From Candidatus Aminicenantota bacterium (GTDB lineage: Bacteria > Acidobacteriota > Aminicenantia > Aminicenantales > Saccharicenantaceae): DNA of 64,000 nucleotides. The notes under the pieces are model-generated. The model was not told the origin of the DNA. It worked only from the letters and a program-made list of their open reading frames with translations, and made no database searches. Location of the stretch: contig JAGNLW010000001.1 of NCBI GenBank assembly GCA_017999365.1, positions 1,248,239-1,312,238 of the forward strand, written 5' to 3'. The translations under genes were made by a program, and so were the position numbers. Shown one piece after another: positions 7,923 through 16,421 of this stretch (its first letter is position 1; every line of letters begins with the position of its first letter).

Positions 7923-9347
7923 CTAAGTCGTCTTCAGCGCGGCCAGGGCTTTGAGGGCCAGCTGGTAGAGCCAGCGATGGGCCTTGTTCCCGTTGGTCAG
8001 GATGGCCACCCCGGCCCGGCGTTCGACGCTCCCGGCGAAAAAGGCCGTGTAGCCGTTGACGCTACCGCTGTGGGCGATGACCGTCTCGCCGTCGAGCTTG
8101 GACACCCACCAGGCCAGGCCGTAGCCCGAGGTCTCGTTGAGCCAGCCGCCGTTGATGGGCCCGGCGAAGCGGTCGAACTGCCGCCGGGTCATCTCCCGGA
8201 AGGTCGTCTCGCCGACCAGGCGCCGTCCCTTGTAGACGCCTCGGTTGAGTGTGGCCATGAGCCAGCGGGCCTGGTCGACGGCCGTGCCGTAGACGACGCC
8301 GGCCGGCCAGGCGTCGGCCTTGACCCAGTCGACGGGCCGGAACATCCCGGGCCGCCGCCGCACGGGCATGTAGGGGATGGCCAGGCGCTCGGCCATGTCG
8401 GCCCGCGGCTCGAAGGCCGTGTCGCGCATCTCGACCGGGGCGAAGACGTTCTTCCGCATGTACTCCTTGAACGGGACGCCCGAGAGCTTCTCGACGAGGT
8501 GGGCGACGAGGGTGAAGGCGATGTTGGAATAGAGGACGCGCGTCCCCGGCCGCCGGGCCAGGCGGAGCTTGCCCGAGAGGTACCCGGCGAGCGACGGCGC
8601 CGCGGTGTCGTCCCACACGGCGTGGCGGCCGAAGTCCGTGGGCAGGCCCGAGGTGTGGGTCAGGAGGTGGCGGAAGGTCACCGGGTAGCGCTTGTTCTCG
8701 CCCTCGATGCGCAGGTCGCCGAGGTAGTCGTTGACGCGGTCGTCGAGCTTGAACTTGCCCTGCTCCATGAGCTGGAGGAGGGCCGTGGCCGACATCGTCT
8801 TGAAGGTCGAGGCGATGAGGTAGACCGTGTCGCAGGCGGCCGGCGTCTTGACCCGGACGTTGGCCAGGCCGGCCGAGCGCGTCCAGGCGATGCGGTCGCC
8901 CGAGACGAGGACCACGGCCATGGACGGGATGCGGCCGGCCTTGAGGGCCCGCTCGATCTCGGGGTCGAGCAGGGCGGCCAGGCGGGCGTCGTCGACGGGC
9001 GAGAACGGCCGCGCCGCGTAGGGATCGGAGATCATGGCCGGCCCGGGCAGGGGGGCGTTGTCGACGTCGTCGTCGCCCTCGAGCTCGTCGGGCCCGGACT
9101 CGAGGTCGGCGAACCCGTTCGGGCCCGAGAGGTTGTCCGAGGACAGGACGGCCTCGGCGGATCCGGCCCCCTCCTTGCCCGCCGCGGCGCGCCCGCCGTC
9201 CGTCCGGCCGCCGATGATCTTGACGGCCACGAACAGCCCGACGGCGACGAGGCCCAGGACGACGAGGGCGATGTCGGCCGCCCGCCGCAGCCGGGCGGCC
9301 GGGCGCGGCGCGCCCTTGCGCTTCGCGGGCCGGGCCATGGGGCTCAT
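7923..9347 (-). CDS. beta-lactamase-fold serine hydrolase, membrane-anchored
   Basis: 474 residues. After a basic N-terminus a single membrane segment (about 25-47) is followed by an acidic low-complexity linker (about 60-100) and then a class C beta-lactamase/DD-peptidase-fold domain in the periplasm. The catalytic set is complete: S180-T-F-K183 (SxxK), Y273-S-N (YxN) and a C-terminal HSG triad (HSGSVNGY) in place of KTG. Enzymes of this group include DD-peptidases, esterases and amidases, so the substrate is open. It is not necessarily a resistance enzyme. The aspartyl protease gene lies upstream on the same strand. Confidence 0.88.
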   Translation of the reverse strand: MSPMARPAKRKGAPRPAARLRRAADIALVVLGLVAVGLFVAVKIIGGRTDGGRAAAGKEGAGSAEAVLSSDNLSGPNGFADLESGPDELEGDDDVDNAPLPGPAMISDPYAARPFSPVDDARLAALLDPEIERALKAGRIPSMAVVLVSGDRIAWTRSAGLANVRVKTPAACDTVYLIASTFKTMSATALLQLMEQGKFKLDDRVNDYLGDLRIEGENKRYPVTFRHLLTHTSGLPTDFGRHAVWDDTAAPSLAGYLSGKLRLARRPGTRVLYSNIAFTLVAHLVEKLSGVPFKEYMRKNVFAPVEMRDTAFEPRADMAERLAIPYMPVRRRPGMFRPVDWVKADAWPAGVVYGTAVDQARWLMATLNRGVYKGRRLVGETTFREMTRRQFDRFAGPINGGWLNETSGYGLAWWVSKLDGETVIAHSGSVNGYTAFFAGSVERRAGVAILTNGNKAHRWLYQLALKALAALKTT

Positions 9348-9366
9348 GATGTCTCGCTCGGGCAGG

Positions 9367-9372
9367 GATTAT
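9367..9372 (-). promoter_or_regulatory. -10 box upstream of the serine hydrolase gene
   Basis: Perfect TATAAT on the minus strand, 19 bases before the ATG at 9347. No convincing -35 box is seen, and the site overlaps the gap after the protease gene, so it may give the hydrolase a transcript of its own. Confidence 0.45.
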
Positions 9373-9395
9373 ACCACGCCGCGCGGGCCGCCGCG

Positions 9396-10697
9396 TCATT
9401 CGACGGCGAAGGACATGGAGACGAAGTCCAACGTCATCCGCGAGCACTGGGCCAGGAGGTCCGTGCCGATGGTGCCGTGAAAACGGAGCGAGTCGGAGTG
9501 GGTGGCCTCCGTCTGGACCAGGACCCGGCGCAGGGCGAACGTCCGCCCGCCGGCCCGGAAGTCGAACTCGTCCAGGATGCGGACATCGACCGCTCGCCGG
9601 GCGCCGACGCCGCCGACGGTCGATTCCCGGAGCCTCGCGCGGCTGTTGAGCTCGCCGCGGAACCGGCGGTAGTAGGAGGGGAAGAGGGACGTCGCCGTCG
9701 CGCCCGTGTCCAGGCAGAGGCGGAGCCGGGCGCCGCGATGGACTGCCTCGACGACGGGCATGAAGCCTGAGAAGCACATGTTCCCCAGGGACCGGGGATG
9801 GGGTCGGGCGGGCACGATGAAGTCCCCCTCCCGCGTCTCGGTGACCTCCTTGAGCCCCGCGAGGACCGGCATGCCCAACAGGCCCTTGCGCTCGCCGTCG
9901 GACCGGCCCGCCTCGGGCGGGAAGAGCTCGTCGGGCAGGACCATGACGAGGACGTTGGCGACGCGGACGTTCCCCCAACCGATCTCGGGGAGGACCGCCA
10001 TCCGGCCGCGAACGGCCAGGCCCGTGCCCGCCCGGGCCTCGACCGGCGGGCCGTGGACGGCCAGGCCCATCGCGTCGGCGACGGACTTGTAGAGAACGGA
10101 CACGTTAGACCCGGTGTCGTAGCCGAACAGGACGGCCAAGCCGCCGATCCGGACAGGAAAGCACCGGGACTTCATGCGGACCCGGGTGTCGCCGGCGACC
10201 TCGACCGCTTGGGGCGGCGCTCCGGCCAGGGCCGCCCACAGCGCGAACTGGCTCTCCAAGCCGGCCCGCTCCTCCGCGTCGATGAGGCCCCCGAACCGGG
10301 CGAACGCCTGGCGGTAGGCCTCCGCGGCCTGCCGGTAGCGGCCGAGGCGGCGATAGGCGTCGGCCAGGAGGACCCAAGCCTCCTTCGTCAACATGCGCGG
10401 CGGAGCGTTCCGGTTGGACCGGATGAAGGCCTCGAGCCCGACGACGGCCGGGTCCAGACGGTCGAAGACCTGGTCCACGGCGGCCCGGAAGAACTCGAGG
10501 TCGGCCGGGCCGCCCGGGCCCATCGACGCGAGCGCGTCGCGGAGCTCGAAGAATCGGCTTTCTTCGTAAAGGCGGGCCAGCCGTTCGAGCGGGGCTTTCG
10601 GCCGGCGGGCGGGAAAGAGCGGGAAGGCGCATAGCCCCAGGACCAGGACCGTCAGGGCCGCGCCTGTCGGGGCCGTCTTTTCCTTCCGAAGCCTCAT
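9396..10697 (-). CDS. bilobal retropepsin-like aspartyl protease with helical N-terminus
   Basis: 433 residues from the ATG at 10697, chosen because a signal or anchor segment (about 10-28) starts right after it; the frame stays open 28 codons further upstream. Residues about 35-145 are helical and TPR-like (EAWVLLADAYRRLGRYRQAAEAYRQAF). Two aspartyl protease half-domains follow, each with a catalytic triad: GYDTGSNVSVLY and LCLDTGATATSLF. Both halves in one chain could form an active site without dimerising. The protein should act in the periplasm or outside. This family is common in Acidobacteriota and relatives, with unknown substrates. Confidence 0.8.
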   Translation of the reverse strand: MRLRKEKTAPTGAALTVLVLGLCAFPLFPARRPKAPLERLARLYEESRFFELRDALASMGPGGPADLEFFRAAVDQVFDRLDPAVVGLEAFIRSNRNAPPRMLTKEAWVLLADAYRRLGRYRQAAEAYRQAFARFGGLIDAEERAGLESQFALWAALAGAPPQAVEVAGDTRVRMKSRCFPVRIGGLAVLFGYDTGSNVSVLYKSVADAMGLAVHGPPVEARAGTGLAVRGRMAVLPEIGWGNVRVANVLVMVLPDELFPPEAGRSDGERKGLLGMPVLAGLKEVTETREGDFIVPARPHPRSLGNMCFSGFMPVVEAVHRGARLRLCLDTGATATSLFPSYYRRFRGELNSRARLRESTVGGVGARRAVDVRILDEFDFRAGGRTFALRRVLVQTEATHSDSLRFHGTIGTDLLAQCSRMTLDFVSMSFAVE

Positions 10698-10806
10698 GGG
10701 ATCCCACGCGCTCTTCATCAACACAGCAAGGATCGGGCCAGCCGGGCCCGCCCGCTTTCGCCCCCTGGGCTGGATTCCCAATGTAAGAGGTCTTTACGCG
10801 CCCCGT

Positions 10807-10835
10807 TTGACCCCCGGGCCTCTTTATACCATAAT
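10807..10835 (+). promoter_or_regulatory. sigma-70-type promoter of the VWFA-related gene
   Basis: TTGACC (10807-10812), 17-base spacer, CATAAT (10830-10835), 41 bases before the ATG at 10877. A GGAGGGGA ribosome binding site lies between. Confidence 0.65.
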
Positions 10836-10876
10836 CCGCTCGGGGTCGTCCTCGGGGACCCCGGAGGGGAAACGTC

Positions 10877-13012
10877 ATGCCAAGACACCGTCGGAACCGC
10901 CTTCTTTCACGCTTCGGTCTCCGCACCGCCGCGGCGACGGCCGCGTTCGGGCTCGTCCTCGCGGCCGGACCGGTCCCCCGGGCCGGCGCCCAGGACAAGC
11001 CCGCCCCCATCCAGGAGAAGGTCACGGTCGCTCTCAAGCTCGTCCAAGCCTACGTCACGGCCAAGAACGGCCGGCCCGTGACCGACCTCGCGGCGGCCGA
11101 CTTCGAGGTCACCGACAACGGCAAGCCGGTGACCGTCGCCCATTTCGAGAACCACGTCCTCGGCGGCGACGAGCTCGCGCCCGCCGGCCCCTTCGAGACG
11201 TCGCGGCTCGGGCGGAAATTCCTCTTCCTCTTCGATTTCGCCTTCACCGATCCCCGCAGCGCGCGCAAGGCCCGGGAAGCCGCCCTCGCGTTCATCGACT
11301 CGGCCGTCAGGCCTGGCGACGAGGTCGGGGTCCTGTCGTACTCGCCCTCGCGCGGCCTGACCATCCACGAATACCTGACCACGGACCACGCCAAGGTCCG
11401 GACGATCGTCGACGCGTTCGGCCTCCGATCGGTCGTCGGCCGGGCCGAGAGCCTGACGAACTTCCTCTACGCCGACGAGCTCCGGCTCATGGACGCCGGC
11501 GACCTCACCCAAAAGCCGGGCGTGGAGGAATTCTACGAGAACCTGGCCAGGGCCCAGACGGGCGGCGTCGTCGACGAAGGCCGCCGGCAGGGCTACGTCG
11601 ACCAGGCCCGGCAGTTCGCCCAGACCTTCGCCAACCTGGCCCGGGCCCTGCGCTACGTCCCCGGCTGGAAGAACATGATCCTGTTCTCGTCGGGCATCAG
11701 CCGGTCCCTGATCACCGGCCAGAGGAAGGGCCTGGACGTCCCGAACATGGACGCGGGCAACCCCGACCAGATGATGGCCGAGCTGAACGCCTACGACAAC
11801 GCCCAGTCGAACACGGGCGTGCGGACCGAATTCTCGGAGGCCCTCAAGGAGCTCAAGACCTCGAACACGCCGATCTACGCCATCGACTGCGCCCCCCCGC
11901 TCGGGGAATCGGACATCAACAACCCGTACGGCACGTCCGTCGGCGCCCGGGAGGTCTCCGGCAAGGACTCCCTGATCCAGCTCGCGGGCGAGACGGGAGG
12001 GAGATATTTCAGCAACACGACGGATTACACGAACGCCCTGGCCGAGATCGAGAACGTGACCAGCGCGTTCTACGTTCTCGGCTATACCGTGCCGGCCGCC
12101 TGGGACGGGGCCTTCCACAAGATCAAGGTCAAGGTCGCCCGGCCGGGCTGCAAGGTCTTCAGCCAGAACGGCTATTACAATCCCAAGCCCTTCTCGCAAT
12201 ACAGCCGCTTCGAGCGCCTGCTCCAGATGACCGACCTGGCCCTCAGCGACAATCCGCTGGCCGAGCTGCCGGCCGAGGCGCCCATGGCCGCGCTGCCGGT
12301 CCTCGTCGGCGGCTGGCCGCACGTCGTCGCCTACGCCGGCCTCGACGCGGCGACCGCCCGGTCCGTCGTCGGGGCCCGGGCCGAGGCCTACCTCCTCGTC
12401 TACGACGAGGGCCAGGGCCGGTCGGCCATCAAGAGCTTCCGCATCAAGCCGCCGCAGGAGGGCTACGCCGACCTCTATCCCGTCTTCGCCGTCCCCCTCA
12501 ATCCCGGCCGCTACACCTGCCGGCTCATCGTCCAGAACACCGAGACCGGCCGGGGCGCCCGGGGCCAGGCCGCCTTCGTGGTGCCCAAGCCCGGGGCCGC
12601 GCTGCTGGCCCTCGATCCCCCGCTCCTGCTCGACGAGAGAGCCGGGGCCACGGAGAGCGGGGCGGACGCGAACTCGACCCTGTCGGCCCTGTTCGGTTAC
12701 GATCCGGCGAAGTACGCGCCCTGGACGGGGCCGCTGCCCGCGGGGCCGCGCCGCGTCTACGCGGCGGTCCGCTGCGCCTTGACGGCGCCCGAGACCGAGC
12801 TGGCGTTCACGGCGGCGGATACGGTCGACGGGACGCGGACCGAGGTGCCGGCGACGGTCGTCTCGGCCCGGACGGCCAGGAACCTGCGGCAGTGCGTCGT
12901 CGAGCTGGCCTTCGGCGCGCTGGCGCCCGGGACGCACACGCTCACGGTCGAAGCGCGGGACCCGTCGGGGACGATGCGGGGGGAGGCGACGGCCTCGTTC
13001 GCCGTCCGCTGA
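10877..13012 (+). CDS. acidobacterial VWFA-related secreted protein
   Basis: 711 residues with a signal peptide (about 1-37). Residues about 50-400 match the VWFA-related Acidobacterial domain: opening strand VTVALKLVQAYVTAKNGRPV, then DLAAADFEVTDNGKPV, the strand FLFLFDFAFTDPRSA in the place of the metal-ion adhesion site, and the closing block FYVLGYTVPAAWDGAFHKIKVKV. The C-terminal 300 residues are beta-rich and probably form one or two sandwich domains. It is an extracytoplasmic protein whose partners are unknown. It is a single gene with its own promoter, meeting a convergent small gene at a shared TGATCA. Confidence 0.87.
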   Translation: MPRHRRNRLLSRFGLRTAAATAAFGLVLAAGPVPRAGAQDKPAPIQEKVTVALKLVQAYVTAKNGRPVTDLAAADFEVTDNGKPVTVAHFENHVLGGDELAPAGPFETSRLGRKFLFLFDFAFTDPRSARKAREAALAFIDSAVRPGDEVGVLSYSPSRGLTIHEYLTTDHAKVRTIVDAFGLRSVVGRAESLTNFLYADELRLMDAGDLTQKPGVEEFYENLARAQTGGVVDEGRRQGYVDQARQFAQTFANLARALRYVPGWKNMILFSSGISRSLITGQRKGLDVPNMDAGNPDQMMAELNAYDNAQSNTGVRTEFSEALKELKTSNTPIYAIDCAPPLGESDINNPYGTSVGAREVSGKDSLIQLAGETGGRYFSNTTDYTNALAEIENVTSAFYVLGYTVPAAWDGAFHKIKVKVARPGCKVFSQNGYYNPKPFSQYSRFERLLQMTDLALSDNPLAELPAEAPMAALPVLVGGWPHVVAYAGLDAATARSVVGARAEAYLLVYDEGQGRSAIKSFRIKPPQEGYADLYPVFAVPLNPGRYTCRLIVQNTETGRGARGQAAFVVPKPGAALLALDPPLLLDERAGATESGADANSTLSALFGYDPAKYAPWTGPLPAGPRRVYAAVRCALTAPETELAFTAADTVDGTRTEVPATVVSARTARNLRQCVVELAFGALAPGTHTLTVEARDPSGTMRGEATASFAVR

Positions 13013-13219
13013 TCACTCTTCGGCGAGGCCGGCCAGCTTGTCCTGGACGCGGCGGAGCTCGTCCTGCGCCTCCCGGAGCAGCTTGGCCTTGAAGGCGATG
13101 GTGTCGATGGCCTTGGTCTCGTTCATCGTCCGCTTCAGGCGGTCGACGCGGGCCAGGATCTCGGCCTCCCGCTTCTTGAGGCGGGCGACGTCCTCATCGC
13201 TCAACGGTTCGTTGGTCAT
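13013..13219 (-). CDS. small coiled-coil protein, unknown function
   Basis: 68 residues, strongly charged and helical with heptad-like spacing of leucine and isoleucine (VARLKKREAEILARVDRLK). No signal or membrane segment, so it is probably cytoplasmic. A TAGAAT box (13232-13237) lies 12 bases before the ATG and a GGGGA stretch in the short leader could serve as ribosome binding site. Its stop codon is adjacent to that of the VWFA gene on the other strand. Family not recognised; the low hydrophobicity and clean start argue that it is real. Confidence 0.6.
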   Translation of the reverse strand: MTNEPLSDEDVARLKKREAEILARVDRLKRTMNETKAIDTIAFKAKLLREAQDELRRVQDKLAGLAEE

Positions 13220-13270
13220 GGTCGGGTCCCCATTCTAAGCCGAACGGGCGCCGCGGGCAAGCCCCTCCGT

Positions 13271-13299
13271 TTGACCCTCCCCGGCGGATGTGCCATCAT
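13271..13299 (+). promoter_or_regulatory. promoter of the TPR protein gene
   Basis: TTGACC (13271-13276), 17-base spacer, CATCAT (13294-13299), 17 bases before the ATG at 13317. The -10 box is poor, the -35 box good. Confidence 0.45.
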
Positions 13300-13316
13300 A
13301 TCCTTTCGAGGCCATC

Positions 13317-14138
13317 ATGACCGTCCGTCCGAAGCCCTTCCGGGCCGCTCTGGCCCTCGTCCTGGCCGTGGCCCTGCCCGCCCTGGCCTGCGCCGCCGCG
13401 GCCGCGCCCGCCGGGGTCCCGGCCGCCTCTCCCGAGCCGCAAAAAAAGAAAAAAGCCTCCGACGAGAAGAACCCCCAGGCCCAGTACGAGATGGGCGTCA
13501 TCGCCCTGCGCTACGGCCTGACGGACGAAGCCTTGCGCTACGGCCAAGCGGCCGTCGCCCTCGACCCGGAGCATTTCGACGGCTGGAACCTGCTCGGCTC
13601 GGCCTACTACACCAAGGGCGAGTTCGAGCTCGCGGCCGAGGCCTACGGCAAGGCCGCGGCGCTCAAGCCCAAGGACGGCGAGGTCCGCCGCAACCTGGGC
13701 CTGGCCCTGGCGGAGACCGGCCGGACCGACGAGGCCGAGGCGGCGCTGAAGGCGGCCTACGCCGCCGACGGCAGCGCCGACACCGTTTTTTTCCTTGGCA
13801 AGCTCTGCTACAACGCCCAGCGCTACGAGGAGGCCCTGGCCTACGCGCTCGAGTCCATCAAGAAGGACGGCCGCAGCCCCAAGGCCTACAACCTCAAGGG
13901 CGTCATCCTCAATCAGCTCGGCCGTCACGCCGAGGCCGCCGGCAGCTTCCAGGCCGGGCTCGTCCTGGCGCCCGAGGACGTCGGGCTCATGGTCAACCTG
14001 GGCATCGCCTACATCAACAGCGGCGAGCCGGCCAAAGCCCGGGCCACGCTCGAGGCGGCCCTGCCGAAGGTCAAGGACGAGGGCCTCAAGAAGCGCATCG
14101 CCGACTACCTCCAGGCCATCAAGGACGACCGGGCCTGA
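13317..14138 (+). CDS. secreted TPR-repeat protein
   Basis: 273 residues from the ATG at 13317, chosen because the signal peptide (RAALALVLAVALPALAC) starts directly behind it; an earlier ATG at 13290 would add nine residues. A cysteine at the end of the hydrophobic stretch could be lipidated, although the box is not canonical. From about residue 55 there are six or more TPR units in a row (for example HFDGWNLLGSAYYTKGEFEL). Such proteins scaffold envelope complexes; no partner can be named. Lysine-rich linker at about 42-52. Confidence 0.8.
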   Translation: MTVRPKPFRAALALVLAVALPALACAAAAAPAGVPAASPEPQKKKKASDEKNPQAQYEMGVIALRYGLTDEALRYGQAAVALDPEHFDGWNLLGSAYYTKGEFELAAEAYGKAAALKPKDGEVRRNLGLALAETGRTDEAEAALKAAYAADGSADTVFFLGKLCYNAQRYEEALAYALESIKKDGRSPKAYNLKGVILNQLGRHAEAAGSFQAGLVLAPEDVGLMVNLGIAYINSGEPAKARATLEAALPKVKDEGLKKRIADYLQAIKDDRA

Positions 14139-14192
14139 CCGGCCGGACCGTTCCCGATTCCCGCGAAGGTGTTAAACCCCGTCCCGCCGTGT

Positions 14193-14198
14193 TATGAT
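14193..14198 (+). promoter_or_regulatory. -10 box directly before a start codon (probable leaderless gene)
   Basis: TATGAT followed by 6 bases and the ATG at 14205. No Shine-Dalgarno site is present in between. Confidence 0.5.
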
Positions 14199-14204
14199 AA
14201 GGGC

Positions 14205-14429
14205 ATGGACTGGGTCATCGTCCACAGGTCCAACGGAGTCACGGAGGCGGAGATCCTCAAGAACATGCTCGAGTCCTTCGGCATCCCCGCGCGGGTGAGC
14301 GCCGAAGCCTATGGCAAGGTTCTCGGGATGACCGTCGACGGGCTGGGCGTCGCCGCCCTCCTCGTCCCCGCGAACCGCGCCAAGGAAGCCCAGGACATCC
14401 TGGCCGAGCACTTCACCGCCGAGGCCTGA
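14205..14429 (+). CDS. DUF2007-type small putative signal-transducing protein
   Basis: 74 residues. The pattern is that of DUF2007: an opening strand (WVIVHRSNGVTEAEILKNML), a G-I-P-A turn, a central strand (VAALLVPANRAKEAQDIL) and an ACT-like alpha-beta layout. The start at 14205 is chosen over an upstream ATG at 14169 because the fold begins at this methionine and a -10 box lies 6 bases before it. Soluble cytoplasmic protein, function not established; a ligand or nitrogen-signal role was suggested for the family from its PII-like fold. Confidence 0.72.
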   Translation: MDWVIVHRSNGVTEAEILKNMLESFGIPARVSAEAYGKVLGMTVDGLGVAALLVPANRAKEAQDILAEHFTAEA

Positions 14430-14496
14430 GGGGGCCGCCGCCGCGATCCGCCGAGGGGGGCCCGTCCCCCCGGGCGGTGGAGTCTACCCAGATAGG

Positions 14497-15603
14497 CTAT
14501 TTGAAGATCTCCCGACGAAGCGAGGCCAAGGCGACGCGGGACTCGACGGGATTGACGCCGATGCCCGGCCCGTCGGGCACCTTGATGGTCCCCGGCCCGC
14601 TCAGCTCGATGGCCGGGTCGACGAGGTCCTCCCTGTAATACCGCCGGCTGGCGCTGAGGTCGTTCGGGTACTTGAACCCCGGCAGGGCGGCGACGTGGAG
14701 GTTGTGGGCCCGGCCGATGCCGCTCTCGAGCATGCCGCCGCACCAGACCGGCACCCCGGCCGCCTCGCACAGGTCGTGGACGCGGCGCGTCTCGACGACG
14801 CCGCCGACGCGGCCGACCTTGATGTTGACGATCCGGCAGCTGCCCATCTCCAGGGCCGCCCGGGCCGTGTCGGCCCCGAGGACGCTCTCGTCGAGGCAGA
14901 CGGGCGTCTTCATCCGCTTCTGGAGCTTGGCGTGCTCCCACAGGTCGTAGGGCGCGAAGGGCTGCTCGACCATGAGCAGGTCGAAGGCGTCGAGGGCCGC
15001 GAGCGTCTCCGTGTCCCTGGGGCCGTAGGCGCCGTTGGCGTCGACCTGGAGCATGATGTCGGGGAAGGCCTCCCGGACGGCGGCGCAGGCCGCGACGTCC
15101 CAGCCCGGCTTGATCTTGATCTTGATGCGCCGGTAGCCCTGGTCGAGGTAGCCCCCGACGCGGGCGACGAGGTCCGGGAGGGAGTCCTCGATGCCGCAGC
15201 TGACGCCGGCCTCGATCTCGGTCCGGGCCGCGCCGTAGAGGGCCCGCAGAGGCACACCCGCCTTCTTGGCCTTGAGATCCCACAGGGCCAGCTCGATCCC
15301 GGCCTTGGCCATGCGGTTGCCGCGGAAGACGGCCGCCTCGCGGGCGAAGTCCTCGGGCTCGACGACGCCCTTGCGGAAGACGAGGGGAATGAGGAAGTCC
15401 CGCATGACGTGCCAGGCCGTCTCGGCCGTCTCCCCGCTGTAGAGGGGGGCCTCCTCGGCCACGCACTCGCCCCAGCCGCAGAGGCCGTCCTCGCAGACCT
15501 TGATGAGGCTGAAGGTCCGGTCGTGGGAGCGGCCGAAGCTGGTCTCGAAGAAGTGGACGTAGGGCAGCTTGACGAGGTCGATCTCGATGCGGTCGATGGC
15601 CAT
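14497..15603 (-). CDS. menC: o-succinylbenzoate synthase / N-acylamino acid racemase family enzyme
   Basis: 368 residues, full length for the enolase-superfamily OSBS/NSAR group. The catalytic set is visible: KxK at K161/K163, metal ligands D188 (VDANGAY), E213 (VEQPF) and D238 (CLDES), and the second lysine K262 (NIKVGRVGG). OSBS makes o-succinylbenzoate in menaquinone synthesis; close relatives racemise N-acylamino acids and many do both. No other men genes are in the window, so the physiological reaction is not settled and the symbol is given for the family. A GGAGGAG ribosome binding site precedes the ATG. Confidence 0.8.
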   Translation of the reverse strand: MAIDRIEIDLVKLPYVHFFETSFGRSHDRTFSLIKVCEDGLCGWGECVAEEAPLYSGETAETAWHVMRDFLIPLVFRKGVVEPEDFAREAAVFRGNRMAKAGIELALWDLKAKKAGVPLRALYGAARTEIEAGVSCGIEDSLPDLVARVGGYLDQGYRRIKIKIKPGWDVAACAAVREAFPDIMLQVDANGAYGPRDTETLAALDAFDLLMVEQPFAPYDLWEHAKLQKRMKTPVCLDESVLGADTARAALEMGSCRIVNIKVGRVGGVVETRRVHDLCEAAGVPVWCGGMLESGIGRAHNLHVAALPGFKYPNDLSASRRYYREDLVDPAIELSGPGTIKVPDGPGIGVNPVESRVALASLRREIFK

Positions 15604-15697
15604 CGGCGCTCCTCCGGGCTCGGCGATTCCCGCTTAACATAATCCAGGACCCCGCGGGGTTCAAGCGCAAGGGAGAGAGGGCCGGGCAAAAAAAGAC

Positions 15698-15725
15698 TTG
15701 ACAGGCGCACGAGAACTGCTATTAT
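15698..15725 (+). promoter_or_regulatory. strong sigma-70-type promoter of the ABC transporter operon
   Basis: TTGACA (15698-15703), 16-base spacer, TATTAT (15720-15725), 39 bases before the ATG at 15765. This is one of the best promoters in the window. Confidence 0.8.
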
Positions 15726-15726
15726 G

Positions 15727-15738
15727 CAGACTAGTCTG
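15727..15738. promoter_or_regulatory. palindromic operator at the transcription start
   Basis: Perfect 12-bp palindrome CAGACTAGTCTG starting one base after the -10 box, so a bound repressor would cover the transcription start. The third function in the operon is a winged-helix regulator (16411), the obvious candidate for autoregulation (inference). Confidence 0.65.
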
Positions 15739-15764
15739 TATCGCAAACTTCAAAGGAGCGAGCG

Positions 15765-16421
15765 ATGGTCGACATCGACAAGATCGAGAAAAGGACGGTC
15801 CGGAGCTTCTACGAGGACGGCCTGACGGAGATCGCCCTGGGCCTCATCTTCCTCCTCCTCGGCGCCTATTTCTACGCCGAGGCGACGCTGCCGCCCGGAT
15901 CGACGGTCCTCACCTTCGTGTCCTCCGCCGCCTTCCTGGCCGTCTTCGCCGCGGCTTTCCTCGTCAACCGCCTCCTCCGCTATCTCAAGCGGCGCATCAC
16001 CTACCCGCGGACGGGCTACGTGACGTTCAAGAAAAAGGAGGCCGGCCCGAAGCGCCGCCTCGCGGCGGCGGCCGTGGCCATGGTCATCGGCGGCGGCATG
16101 GCCGTCCTCTACGGCCTGTCCCCCTCGGTCCGGCTGCTCCTGCCCGCGGTGAACGGCCTGCTCTTCGCGGTCGCCGGGCTCCTCGTCGCCAACCGCGTCG
16201 GCGTCGGCCGGTTCTACGTCCTGGCCGCCGCCTCGGCCGCCATCGGCGTCGGCCTGACCGCGGCCGGCGCCGGCGACGCCAAAGGGGTCAGCCTGTTCTA
16301 TCTTCTCTTCGGCGCGGCCGTCATCCTCACCGGCGCCGCGGCGCTCGCCGTCTATCTCCGCCGCAATCCCCGCTCCGCCGACGACGCGCCCGATGCCCCG
16401 GAAGGCCCCGATGCCCGCTGA
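15765..16421 (+). CDS. integral membrane protein, unknown function
   Basis: 218 residues with about six hydrophobic segments in three pairs (about 23-40, 45-63, 95-112, 115-133, 136-155, 160-182), separated by a basic loop (RLLRYLKRRITYPRTGYV) and ended by an Asp/Pro-rich tail. The ribosome binding site is AAAGGAG. First gene of an operon with a winged-helix regulator and an ABC exporter. It may act as a membrane partner or sensor for the transporter (inference). I do not recognise a named family. Confidence 0.72.
   Translation: MVDIDKIEKRTVRSFYEDGLTEIALGLIFLLLGAYFYAEATLPPGSTVLTFVSSAAFLAVFAAAFLVNRLLRYLKRRITYPRTGYVTFKKKEAGPKRRLAAAAVAMVIGGGMAVLYGLSPSVRLLLPAVNGLLFAVAGLLVANRVGVGRFYVLAAASAAIGVGLTAAGAGDAKGVSLFYLLFGAAVILTGAAALAVYLRRNPRSADDAPDAPEGPDAR

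Noticed and set aside
7923..9347. Serine hydrolase as a beta-lactamase resistance gene
   Set aside because: The third motif is HSG rather than KTG and the protein has an anchored layout shared by esterases and DD-peptidases; resistance cannot be claimed.
14430..14496. G/C-run palindrome after the DUF2007 gene as a terminator
   Set aside because: The runs can pair but no T run follows and the stem is poorly defined.
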